Under the pieces are notes generated by a model. It had not been told where the DNA came from. It did not search any database and was given only the letters and a program-made list of their open reading frames with translations. A stretch of DNA of 64,000 nt from Streptomyces sp. NBC_01264 (lineage in GTDB: Bacteria; Actinomycetota; Actinomycetes; Streptomycetales; Streptomycetaceae), in NCBI RefSeq assembly GCF_026340675.1, contig NZ_JAPEOX010000002.1, positions 1,860,001 through 1,924,000 on the forward strand, in the 5' to 3' direction. The position numbers and the translations under genes are program-made. Shown here piece after piece: positions 1 to 7,631 of this stretch; position 1 is the stretch's first letter, and each line of letters opens with the position of its first letter.

Positions 1-2
1 TC

Positions 3-1475
3 TCCTTCGCCCGCCTGGACGGTACGGAGACCATCGGCCTGCCGGAGCTGCACGAGCGCGCCGGGCGGCTCGCCGGACAGCTGCGGGACCGGGGTGTCGG
101 GCCGGGCGACCGGATCGGCATCCTGGCCGCGAACAGCCTGGAGTGGGTGCTGCTGGACCTGGCGGCGCTGCGGCTGAAGGCGGAAACCGCCGGGTTCGAG
201 CCCGGAAAGTTCGACCCGGCGGACGATCTGACCGGACGCTACGGCCTGACCCTGCTCTTCACGGACCGGCCCACGGACACCCACCGGTCCGTGCCGATGA
301 GCGAGGTACGCGCGCTCTCGGAGCCGGCGGCGCGGCCGGACGACGCGGCCGCCGCGGCGCCCGTGACCTGGGCTCCCCGGGACGTGACCACCATCAAGTT
401 CACTTCCGGCAGCACCGGCACCCCCAAGGGGCTCGGCGCGACGGCCGGCAGTATCGACAGCTCGCTCGCGGCGGTGCAGGAGATCTTCAACCACGCGCCG
501 GGGGACGACCTGTTCGTCTTCCTGCCGCTGTCGCTGCTCCAGCAGCGCTACTGGATCTACTCGGCGCTCGCCCACGGGCACGACGTCACAATCAGCACCT
601 ACGAGGCGGCCTTCGCGGCGCTGCGCCGGGTCAAGCCGACCGTGGTCATGGGTGTGCCGGCCTTCTACGAGACGGCGAAGCGCCAGGTCGAGTCCCGCAT
701 CCGGCGTTCGGGCGGCACCGCCACCGCCGCCGACGCGGCCCGCCACCTGTTCGGCGACCGGATCCGCTACCTGTGGACCGGTTCCGCGCCGGCCGACGCG
801 GCGATGCTGCGCTTCTTCACGGACGCCGGGCTGCCCATCTACGAGGGCTACGGCCTCAACGAGACCTGCATCGTCGCGAAGAACCACCCGGGCGCGACCC
901 GGGAGGGCAGCGTGGGGCGCGTACTGCCGGGCAAGCAGGTGCTGCTCGACGAGGACGGGGTGGTAAGCGTCCGCAGCGAACATCCGGTCGGCTACGGCTA
1001 CACGTACGCCAAACCAGGTGACTCCGAGCGCGTCTTCGACGCGGAGGGCACGGTGCGGACCGGCGACCTCGGCTACATCGACGAAGACGGCTTCCTCTTC
1101 ATCCGGGGCCGCGCCGATGACGTCATCGTCCTGGACAACGGCAAGAAGGTCATCGTCCGGCCGCTCGAAGAGCACATGCGGACCAGTCCGGCCATCGCCG
1201 AATGCGTCCTGTTCTGCCCCACTCAAACGGACCTGGTCGCGGTCGTCTCACCGGCGGCTCTGCCCGCCGACCCGGACGCCGTCCTCGCCCAGCTCGCCCT
1301 GACCAACACCACCTTCGGCAAGGACGAGCAGATCAGCCGGGTCGTCATCGCCGACGAGCCGTTCAGCATCGAGAACGACCTGCTCACCTCGCAGTACAAG
1401 CCGAAACGACCTCGGATCCTGGCCGCCTACCGGACCAGCCTCCACGACAGCAAGGCAGGCATTCATGCACCCTGA
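3..1475 (+). CDS. AMP-forming acyl ligase (5' end outside window)
   Basis: Adenylate-forming enzyme of the acyl-CoA/acyl-ACP synthetase superfamily. It would activate a carboxylic acid with ATP and pass it to a thiol, here probably the carrier protein encoded next. The frame is open from the first bases, so the N-terminus lies outside the window. Visible motifs are the phosphate-binding loop TSGSTGTPKG (about 400-430), YGLNET (about 850), the hinge region GRADDVIVLDNGKK (about 1105-1150) and a lysine/arginine-rich C-terminus, QYKPKRPRI, resembling the catalytic-lysine segment of long-chain acyl ligases. The last codons overlap the carrier-protein start, implying coupled translation. The substrate cannot be read from the sequence. 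Confidence 0.88.
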   Translation, partial: SFARLDGTETIGLPELHERAGRLAGQLRDRGVGPGDRIGILAANSLEWVLLDLAALRLKAETAGFEPGKFDPADDLTGRYGLTLLFTDRPTDTHRSVPMSEVRALSEPAARPDDAAAAAPVTWAPRDVTTIKFTSGSTGTPKGLGATAGSIDSSLAAVQEIFNHAPGDDLFVFLPLSLLQQRYWIYSALAHGHDVTISTYEAAFAALRRVKPTVVMGVPAFYETAKRQVESRIRRSGGTATAADAARHLFGDRIRYLWTGSAPADAAMLRFFTDAGLPIYEGYGLNETCIVAKNHPGATREGSVGRVLPGKQVLLDEDGVVSVRSEHPVGYGYTYAKPGDSERVFDAEGTVRTGDLGYIDEDGFLFIRGRADDVIVLDNGKKVIVRPLEEHMRTSPAIAECVLFCPTQTDLVAVVSPAALPADPDAVLAQLALTNTTFGKDEQISRVVIADEPFSIENDLLTSQYKPKRPRILAAYRTSLHDSKAGIHAP

Positions 1476-1761
1476 CACCGTCACCGACACGGGTATCGAC
1501 CCCGCCATCGAGAACGCGGCCCGCGAGATCCTCTCCACCGTCCTCGACCCGGAGGTCGCCCCGCAGGAGCTGGACCTCGACGCGGACCTGGTCGGCTCCT
1601 ACAGCCTGACCTCCCTCAACAAGGTCCTCTTCCTGACCGAGGTGTGCGAGGCGACCGACGTCGACCTCGCCAACTTCACCGAGCACGACCTCGCCGACAT
1701 GCTCACCCTGCGCAGCGTCATCGAGTCCCTCACCCGGCACACCAACAACAAGGCGGTCTGA
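1465..1761 (+). CDS. acyl carrier protein
   Basis: Small acidic helical protein of 98 residues, the usual size of a free-standing acyl or peptidyl carrier protein. The phosphopantetheine-accepting serine is most likely Ser50 in SLTSLNKV. The canonical DSL is TSL here, so the residue before the serine is not Asp. The start overlaps the 3' end of the acyl ligase by 11 bases, which suggests the ligase loads this carrier. A phosphopantetheinyl transferase three genes downstream could supply the prosthetic group. No ketosynthase or condensation domain is visible in the window, so the carried group probably goes to a tailoring or acyl-transfer step. Confidence 0.85.
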   Translation: MHPDTVTDTGIDPAIENAAREILSTVLDPEVAPQELDLDADLVGSYSLTSLNKVLFLTEVCEATDVDLANFTEHDLADMLTLRSVIESLTRHTNNKAV

Positions 1762-1764
1762 ATC

Positions 1765-2403
1765 ATGTCCTGGTCACAGAATGCGGCAGCAGTCCTGGAG
1801 AACGAGTACGTCCTGCTGCGGCCGGTCGCCGAAGCGGACCGCGAGGCCGTGCGCGCCGTCGCCATGGACCCCGACATCTGGCGCTACTTCGTCTCCGCCG
1901 TCACCGACGACGTCGACTACGCCAGCTTCTTCGACGCCTGCCTCGCCGACCACGCGGCCGGCCGCCGCGCGGTCTACGTCATCGTCGACAAGGCCTCGGG
2001 CCGCGTCGCGGGCAGCATGAGCTTCGGCAACATGGCCGAGGCTGACAAGCGTCTGGAGATCGGCTGGTCCTGGCTGGGCCGCGACTTCCGCGGCAAGGGC
2101 ATCAACCGCTGGGCCAAGTACCTGCTGCTGCGCCACGCGTTCGACGTCCTCGGGGCCGAGCGCGTCGAGTTCAAGACCGACATCCTCAACATCCAGGCCC
2201 GCCGCGGTCTGCGCAACATCGGCGCCGTCGAGGAGGGCACCCTGCGCAGCTTCAACTTCATGCCGGGCGGCCGCCGCCGCGACGCCATCTTCTACAGCGT
2301 CCTGCGCGCCGAATGGCCCCGTGTGGAGCGGGAGCTCGCCACGAAGCCGAAGGTCGCCCCGCAGGAGCCGCAGGACCTCGCGGTGCTGAGCGCCGCCGGA
2401 TGA
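1765..2403 (+). CDS. GNAT-family N-acetyltransferase (RimJ/RimL-like)
   Basis: Protein of 212 residues with the pattern of a RimJ/RimL-type GNAT acyltransferase: an N-terminal LLRPVAEADREAV segment, a central beta region (GRVAGSMSFG), an acetyl-CoA-binding segment around GRDFRGKGINRWAKYLLL, and a C-terminal RGLRNIGAVEEGTLR typical of the subfamily. It follows the carrier-protein gene after 3 bases and ends in an ATGA overlap with the next gene, so it is part of the same operon. By context it may acylate an amine of the pathway product, possibly as self-protection. It might instead take its acyl group from the carrier protein rather than from CoA. Confidence 0.85.
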   Translation: MSWSQNAAAVLENEYVLLRPVAEADREAVRAVAMDPDIWRYFVSAVTDDVDYASFFDACLADHAAGRRAVYVIVDKASGRVAGSMSFGNMAEADKRLEIGWSWLGRDFRGKGINRWAKYLLLRHAFDVLGAERVEFKTDILNIQARRGLRNIGAVEEGTLRSFNFMPGGRRRDAIFYSVLRAEWPRVERELATKPKVAPQEPQDLAVLSAAG

Positions 2404-3449
2404 CCGGGGGCGGGGAGATACCCCTCATCCACGCGTCGGGCGACCCGTTCGCCGTGGGACGTGCCCACGGTGAGGCCCTCGCCCTTCCCCTCCGCACCTT
2501 CCTCGACGACTCGCTCTGCCGGCTGAACAAGGTCATGCAGGAGCCGGTCTCGCTGGACGGTCTGCTGCCGTCGATCGCCGCCTACCGGGCGGCGGTCACA
2601 GCGGCGGTCCCGGCCCTGGCCGACGAGGTCTCCGGCCTCGCGGCCGGGGCCGGGATCGGGGAGAGCGAAGCCTGGCTGCTGCAGCTGCGCCGGGAGATCA
2701 TGGGCTACCGCAAGGTGCCCACCATGGGCGACTGCACGACGTACGCCCGCACCGGTGCGGGCGGCCCGGTCCTCGCCCAGACCATCGACCTCAACGGTGA
2801 TCTGGACGACTACCTGAGTGTGCTGAAGGTGGAGCGGTCCGACCGGCCCGGGCGGCGCTCGCTCGTCCTGAGCTTCGGCGGGCTGCTCGGCTACCTCGGT
2901 CTCAACAGCGACGGCCTCGCGATCGGCCTCAATCTGGTGCTGGGCGGCGACTGGCGCCCCGGCGTGCCGCCGTACCTCGCCATCCGGCACCTGCTGGACT
3001 CGGCGGCCAGTGTCACCGAGGCCCTGGAGATCCTGCGCGGGCTGCCGCTGGCCAGCTCCCGCACGCTCGTCCTGTGCGACCGCGAGCGCGTCGTCTACGT
3101 CGAGGTCCTCGGCGACGAACTCCGCGTCGTGGAGGGCCCCGAGGCCGTGCACGCCAACCACTTCCTGCACCCCGACTTCGTCGCGGACGACGAGATCAAC
3201 GTCTTCGCCCGCAACTCCTCGGTCCGCAGGCTGAAGGCGGCCGATGCCGGACTCGCCGCCCTGCCCCCGGGCGCGGGTGCCGAGGAGCACTTCGGGCTGC
3301 TGTCGCTGCCGCCGATCCGCGTACCCGACCGGGGCGACATCCGCGCCGAGCGGACCGTCGCGGCCGTCGTGATGCTGCCGGACCGGGGCGAGCTGCACAT
3401 ACGACCCGGGGATCCGGCGCTCAGTGCCACCCAGGTCTTCAGCCTGTAG
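2400..3449 (+). CDS. C45-family autoproteolytic acyltransferase/hydrolase
   Basis: Protein of 349 residues resembling the acyl-CoA:6-aminopenicillanate acyltransferase / peptidase C45 family, Ntn hydrolases that mature by self-cleavage and then make or break amide bonds. The N-terminal segment ASGDPFAVGRAHGEAL matches the family start. The likely nucleophile is Cys112 in MGDCTTYA, just after a Gly-Asp, where cleavage would expose it. A later NSDGLAIGLN segment also fits. The start at 2400 is chosen because its ATG overlaps the GNAT stop (ATGA) and begins the family-like sequence. Within this operon it could transfer an acyl group from the carrier protein or remove a protecting acyl group. The substrate is unknown. 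Confidence 0.8.
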   Translation: MTGGGEIPLIHASGDPFAVGRAHGEALALPLRTFLDDSLCRLNKVMQEPVSLDGLLPSIAAYRAAVTAAVPALADEVSGLAAGAGIGESEAWLLQLRREIMGYRKVPTMGDCTTYARTGAGGPVLAQTIDLNGDLDDYLSVLKVERSDRPGRRSLVLSFGGLLGYLGLNSDGLAIGLNLVLGGDWRPGVPPYLAIRHLLDSAASVTEALEILRGLPLASSRTLVLCDRERVVYVEVLGDELRVVEGPEAVHANHFLHPDFVADDEINVFARNSSVRRLKAADAGLAALPPGAGAEEHFGLLSLPPIRVPDRGDIRAERTVAAVVMLPDRGELHIRPGDPALSATQVFSL

Positions 3450-3492
3450 CGGCCGCCCCGGCCCGTACAGCACGGAAAGGAGGAGAACACAC

Positions 3493-4245
3493 ATGGACGC
3501 ATGGCTGGTGGATCTGGACGAGCATGCGTGGTCACCCGCACGGTACGCGAACACCGGCACCCGCCCGGGCGGCAAGGCCCGTGCGACACCGGAAGAGAGC
3601 AGGCGCGCGGCGGAGTTCACCTGCGCGTCCGCCACCCGCCGCTTCCTGCGGGCCCGGCTGGCGGTGCGGGAGCTCCTGGGGGAACGGCTCGCCGTCCCCC
3701 CGGGGGAGCTGCGCGTCGCGCATACGTCAGGCGGAAAACCGTATCTGCCGGACCATCCGCACCTGCACATCAGCTGGTCGCGCTCGGAACGGCTGCTGCT
3801 CCTCGCGGCGGCCGACACCGGCCCGATCGGCGTGGACATCGAATGGCTGCGGCCGATGCCCGCCGCCCTGGACGTGCTCGCCACGGTCTACCCCGCACTG
3901 CCGGTCACCGCCGAACCGGAGGCCTTCCTCCCGGCATGGACCCTGCTGGAGGCCGCGGTCAAGGCGACCGGCCTCGGGCTGACCCGGGGCGCGAAGGACG
4001 TCGATCTCGCACTTGGCCCCGGCAACACGGTGTCGCTGCGCAGCATCGTCGGCCACGGGCCCCCGGACGCCTGGTACGGCCATACGGAACCACTCGCGGC
4101 CAGCGGCGCGCTCCCGGCGGCCGTGGCCGCCGTGGTCACTCGGGACCGGCCCCCGATGTCTCTGAACCAGCTGCTCGGGAGGGACCGGCCGACGCCGGCG
4201 CTCGCCTCCGCGGGCAGCCCGGACGACTTCGTCCTGACCCTGTGA
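3493..4245 (+). CDS. 4'-phosphopantetheinyl transferase, Sfp type
   Basis: Protein of 250 residues with the Sfp-type signature: GVDIE at about 113-117 (Asp115 and Glu117 as Mg ligands) and WTLLEAAVK at 149-157 (Glu153, Lys157). It transfers phosphopantetheine from CoA to the serine of carrier proteins, so the carrier protein at the start of this operon is the obvious partner. The start at 3493 is preceded by a strong purine-rich ribosome site (GGAAAGGAGGAG). Secondary-metabolite clusters often carry their own such transferase, which supports reading 1-5018 as a biosynthetic cluster tail. Confidence 0.88.
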   Translation: MDAWLVDLDEHAWSPARYANTGTRPGGKARATPEESRRAAEFTCASATRRFLRARLAVRELLGERLAVPPGELRVAHTSGGKPYLPDHPHLHISWSRSERLLLLAAADTGPIGVDIEWLRPMPAALDVLATVYPALPVTAEPEAFLPAWTLLEAAVKATGLGLTRGAKDVDLALGPGNTVSLRSIVGHGPPDAWYGHTEPLAASGALPAAVAAVVTRDRPPMSLNQLLGRDRPTPALASAGSPDDFVLTL

Positions 4246-4274
4246 CCGCCACCGACGCATTGAGGACCGACACG

Positions 4275-5018
4275 ATGACCCCACCCACCGGTGCCCTGCT
4301 CAGGCTGCATGCCGTCGCCCCCGGGCTCGGCACGGCCGACCTGGCCCGCGCCGTCTCCCGCGCCCTCACGGGCGAGGACTCCCCGCCCGGGGGATGGCTC
4401 GAGGGACGGCGCGGCCGGGTCCTGCGGCACGAGGGGACCAGCGCCGAGGTCACCGGTGCCTGGGACGGCCCCGAGCTGCGGCTGCGACACCGGGGCGAAC
4501 CGGCCGCCGCGGCGTGGGCCGCCGGACTACTGGAAGGCATCGCCGCCGTGGCGGCAGGGGCGGACCCGACTGCCGTGCCCGCCGACCCGGCTACCGCGCC
4601 CGCCGCCGTGCCTGACGTGAACCGGGACCCGGCGCCGCGAGCGGACGCGCCCGCCTACCTGGCCTGGCGGGCCCTGATGGCCCGCTGGCAGGTCGCCGAC
4701 CGCGACCTCGCGGAGGTCACCGCACCGGGCCTGCTCACTGCCCCTCTCCCCGCCGCCCCGTCCACCACATCCCGCCCGCCCTACCCGTACCGCCCCGAGG
4801 AGCCCGTGTTCGTCTTCGACCACATCGGCCCTCCGAAGCCGCCGCCGGGCTGGCTGCTGCGTTCATGGTTCTCCCCCGACACGGGGCTCTACCACTGCTC
4901 GGTCGCGTCCGACTCCCGGCTGTCCGTCCGCACGCCCGACCCGGCAGCCGGTGACCGCTGTGCGGAGCTACTGGCCGCCTGGCAGGCTCTGACTGCCCGC
5001 TACGACGCGGCGGTCTGA
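4275..5018 (+). CDS. protein of unknown function, end of acyl-ACP operon
   Basis: About 247 residues, not recognised. It has an alanine-rich helical N-terminal half, a proline-rich linker near residues 160-185, and a C-terminal part rich in aromatic residues (PPPGWLLRSWFSPDTGLYHC) that may form a small folded domain. No signal peptide or membrane segment is evident. The ATG at 4275 is chosen because GAGG lies about 9 bases upstream. A GTG at 4242 overlapping the transferase stop is an alternative that adds 11 residues. The tight spacing makes it the last gene of the operon. The following 650 bases lack genes. Confidence 0.6.
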   Translation: MTPPTGALLRLHAVAPGLGTADLARAVSRALTGEDSPPGGWLEGRRGRVLRHEGTSAEVTGAWDGPELRLRHRGEPAAAAWAAGLLEGIAAVAAGADPTAVPADPATAPAAVPDVNRDPAPRADAPAYLAWRALMARWQVADRDLAEVTAPGLLTAPLPAAPSTTSRPPYPYRPEEPVFVFDHIGPPKPPPGWLLRSWFSPDTGLYHCSVASDSRLSVRTPDPAAGDRCAELLAAWQALTARYDAAV

Positions 5019-5666
5019 CGGACGGGAGTGGGGCCTGCTGAGGTTGATCCTTTGGAGTGGACACGCCGCCGCTTGACGCACAGGCGGCCAAGATTGTTTC
5101 CGGCTCGCGGTTCGCGTTCGATCCCTCTCCTGCCCCGTCACCGTCCGTATTCGGCGAGGAAAATCCTGGGTCAGCGACACGAGAGAAGCTCCCCATCTGC
5201 CGCCAACAGAGAAAGCCAACAGCCTCCTCCCAGAGGAAGCGGTCAGCACCGCCACCGCACTTCGGGCGATGCGGCATGTAGCTGCCGAACATCACGCCCA
5301 TTTCACGCAGCTCATCAACGCTGCGCCGATACGCGCGGTGGGCAGCAAGGGCGGTGTTCACTTAGGGGAGCACCACCGTGGGGATGCCCATGCCAGGTGC
5401 CTCGCAGAGGATGCCGGGTGCAAGGCTATCCGCGAAGCTGGCCGCCCACTTTGTTGTGACCGTGTTGAACATGGCTGGTGCGACGGCCCCCGACCTGCGG
5501 TGCCCCTCTTGGCGAGACAGTGTCCGCTGGGGGGAATCTGGGAGAAATGAGGCCTCGTTGGGGGGCGGGTGGGGGGAATCGGCTGCACAAACAGGCAGCA
5601 GGGTGAAAGGCTCGGAAAGGTAGATTGCTGCAGGTCAGACCGCCTGTGCAGTCGATTCCCACAGGT
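5019..5666. other. gene-poor junction between biosynthetic operon and island
   Basis: I see no convincing gene here on either strand. Short open frames lack ribosome sites and codon bias, and the base composition looks more AT-rich than the flanking operon. It is probably degenerate sequence at the left border of the island that contains the CorA and helicase remnants. No tRNA fold or clear attachment repeat could be established. Confidence 0.5.
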
Positions 5667-5870
5667 CAGCAGCGTGAGGGCGACGATTTCAAGAAGATCT
5701 CCTCCTGGGCCGCCATCCTCTTCGCCCCCACACTCGTGGGAACCATCTACGGCATGAACTTCGAAGACATGCCGGAGTTGAAGTGGGCAGGCGGCTACCC
5801 CTTCGCAATCCTGCTGATGGCCGTGGTCTGCGTCAGTCTGTACGTAATTTTCAAGCGGCGAGACTGGCTC
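5667..5870 (+). pseudogene. corA: CorA-type magnesium transporter, C-terminal fragment
   Basis: About 68 codons match the C-terminal end of a CorA Mg/Co channel: KKISSWAAIL, the first membrane helix, the diagnostic YGMN selectivity motif, the loop residues FEDMPEL and W, GYPFAILL starting the second helix, and a basic end FKRRDWL. The large N-terminal cytoplasmic domain (roughly 250 residues in the family) is absent, and no start codon with a ribosome site precedes the match. It is a relic left by deletion or insertion. The downstream reading continues only a few codons into unrelated sequence. Confidence 0.8.
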
Positions 5871-6035
5871 CAAACTCCTCACATCCCACTCAGCTCTCCC
5901 CGGTTTCCCCCAACAGACCCCTGCCTAGGCATTGCACGTTGGCGGCCATGCTCGTGAACTGGAAGTGTCGATTAGAACGCAGGCGGCGGCCTTCATGGGT
6001 GACAGCCGAGACCATGCGTCACACGAATTCGCTCC

Positions 6036-7505
6036 TCACTCGACAAAGGGCAGATCGGAGACGCTCAGCACAAGCGCAGCGGTGAGGATCTGCGGTGGCT
6101 TCGTCGACATCAACTGCTGGTGGTCCAGCAGTTCGAGACGCTTTCGACGCCGCATATCGAGTTCGACGGCCTTGCGATGGAGGCTCTCGGAGGACACCTT
6201 GGGCTTCTCGCCCCTTCGTTCCTTCTCGGAGGCCGCCGCAGCATCGAGGAGCAGCCGCTCACTCTCTGAGGTCAGGCGCTTGGTCACCAGTTCCCGGGCC
6301 CTGACCAACTCCGCCAGGCGACGGGGCTGGACCTCGGCCAGATACCGGGGAAGCTGGTTGGCGATGATCCAGCTGGTCGCCTTGTCCTCTGCGTCTGCGA
6401 GCCAGGGCAGTCCGTACGCCACGTCGATCGCCGCGCTGTTGGGCACGGCGACGCAGTCGAGGTAGGGCGCGGGGCCTGCCGGCCGCACGGTTCCGCGGCT
6501 GTTGACGTAGGCGTAGCCGAACCGTCGGGCCACTGACTCGCCGGTGGCGTCCACAACCTCTTCGACGCCCCCGACGAGGAGGTGCGGTTCGTCGAGGGCG
6601 GCCGAGACGAGGACGGTGCCCCGATTGAGGGCGCCCCCGAAGTTCCGGATGGTTTCGGCCATGACGGCGTCATGCAGGGGGTGGCCGGGGGCGAGCAGGT
6701 CGACGTGCGCTCGGTCGTGGGGCTGGACGTGGCCGATGTCGAAGGTGACGTGATCGTACTTGGTGGCGATGGGCCCGTTGCCTGCCGAGCGGATGTGCTG
6801 CGGCACGTTGGCTACCTTGTAACGCCCCAGCTCGCGCTGGACGATCCGGCCACCGAGCCGGGTGAAGGCGTCCTTGAAGGCCGATTCGATGTCCTGCGGC
6901 TGAAGACGTCGAGCGCGGGCTTCGTCCATCGCGGCACGCAGGGCGCGGAGATCTGCATCCGAAAGGTGCTCCGAAGCGAGTGCACGATCGTCCAGGAGGC
7001 TCTTGAGGCCGTCTCCGACGGTGGTGTCAATGACCTCGTACATCTGATCCTTGACGCCCGGCCGCTCACCGTACTGGATGGCATTGAGGAGCAAGTCTCG
7101 CAGCGGGGTCTCAGCGAACGCCTCTCCCAGAACATCGAAGACCTTCCCGCCGTACGTCTCGCGCATCTGGTCGAGTTTCTCCAGTAGGCGCGTGAAAACC
7201 TCGCCCTCGCGGGTGTTGGAGGCGACGAGGTTCCAGAGCCGACAGACCTCCTTCTGACCGATGCGGTGGATGCGGCCAAAGCGCTGCTCGACGTTCGCGT
7301 CGAAGGCGCGGCTGCCACTGTGGGCGACGCTCAGCTTCTCCTCGTCTTTCCGGAAGACGACCCGCTGGTCGAGCCCGCCCTGGGCGGTCTTGTAGGTCAG
7401 CTCGAGTGCGTTCGCACCGTGCCACTGGGCGGCGATGACCGTGACAACCTCCGCCGGTATGACTCCGTCAATCCGCAGACCCGGCTTGAGCTCCTCGAGC
7501 AGCAC
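6036..7505 (-). CDS. internally deleted SNF2 helicase, DISARM DrmD-like remnant
   Basis: About 489 residues. The N-terminal 70 match the start of DrmD-like SNF2 helicases (LLEELKPGLRIDG, FRKDEEKLSVAHSGSRAFD). The sequence then jumps directly into the last helicase motifs, EQRFGRIHRIGQ, followed by the family's long C-terminal region (VCRLWNLVA, KVFDVLGEAF). Walker A, DEAH and motifs III-IV are missing, so several hundred residues appear to have been lost in frame at about 7296. It cannot be an active ATPase. The GTG at 7505 is preferred because AAGGAGG lies 8 bases upstream; the GTG at 7511 is too close. In DISARM phage-defence systems DrmD is a helicase partner. No drmA, drmB, drmC or methylase is seen here. 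Confidence 0.75.
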   Translation of the reverse strand: MLLEELKPGLRIDGVIPAEVVTVIAAQWHGANALELTYKTAQGGLDQRVVFRKDEEKLSVAHSGSRAFDANVEQRFGRIHRIGQKEVCRLWNLVASNTREGEVFTRLLEKLDQMRETYGGKVFDVLGEAFAETPLRDLLLNAIQYGERPGVKDQMYEVIDTTVGDGLKSLLDDRALASEHLSDADLRALRAAMDEARARRLQPQDIESAFKDAFTRLGGRIVQRELGRYKVANVPQHIRSAGNGPIATKYDHVTFDIGHVQPHDRAHVDLLAPGHPLHDAVMAETIRNFGGALNRGTVLVSAALDEPHLLVGGVEEVVDATGESVARRFGYAYVNSRGTVRPAGPAPYLDCVAVPNSAAIDVAYGLPWLADAEDKATSWIIANQLPRYLAEVQPRRLAELVRARELVTKRLTSESERLLLDAAAASEKERRGEKPKVSSESLHRKAVELDMRRRKRLELLDHQQLMSTKPPQILTAALVLSVSDLPFVE

Positions 7506-7631
7506 GTACACAACCTCCTTGCTTGGCAGCCTGTGAACGCTACTCGGGCGTTCCGGCGATTTCGTGATTCCGTCGACTTCGTCAACCGGGGTCGCTAATC
7601 TTCCCAGAGGTCATGCGAGTCGGCGGGGGCA

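Noticed and set aside
5095..5135. tRNA T-arm-like GTTCGATCC as a possible integration site
   Set aside because: The flanking bases do not form the T stem, and no anticodon or acceptor arms can be built on either strand.
4735..5361. Minus-strand gene starting at GTG 5361
   Set aside because: The first ~40 residues look plausible, but there is no ribosome site and the frame runs through the end of the plus-strand gene in shadow-like sequence.
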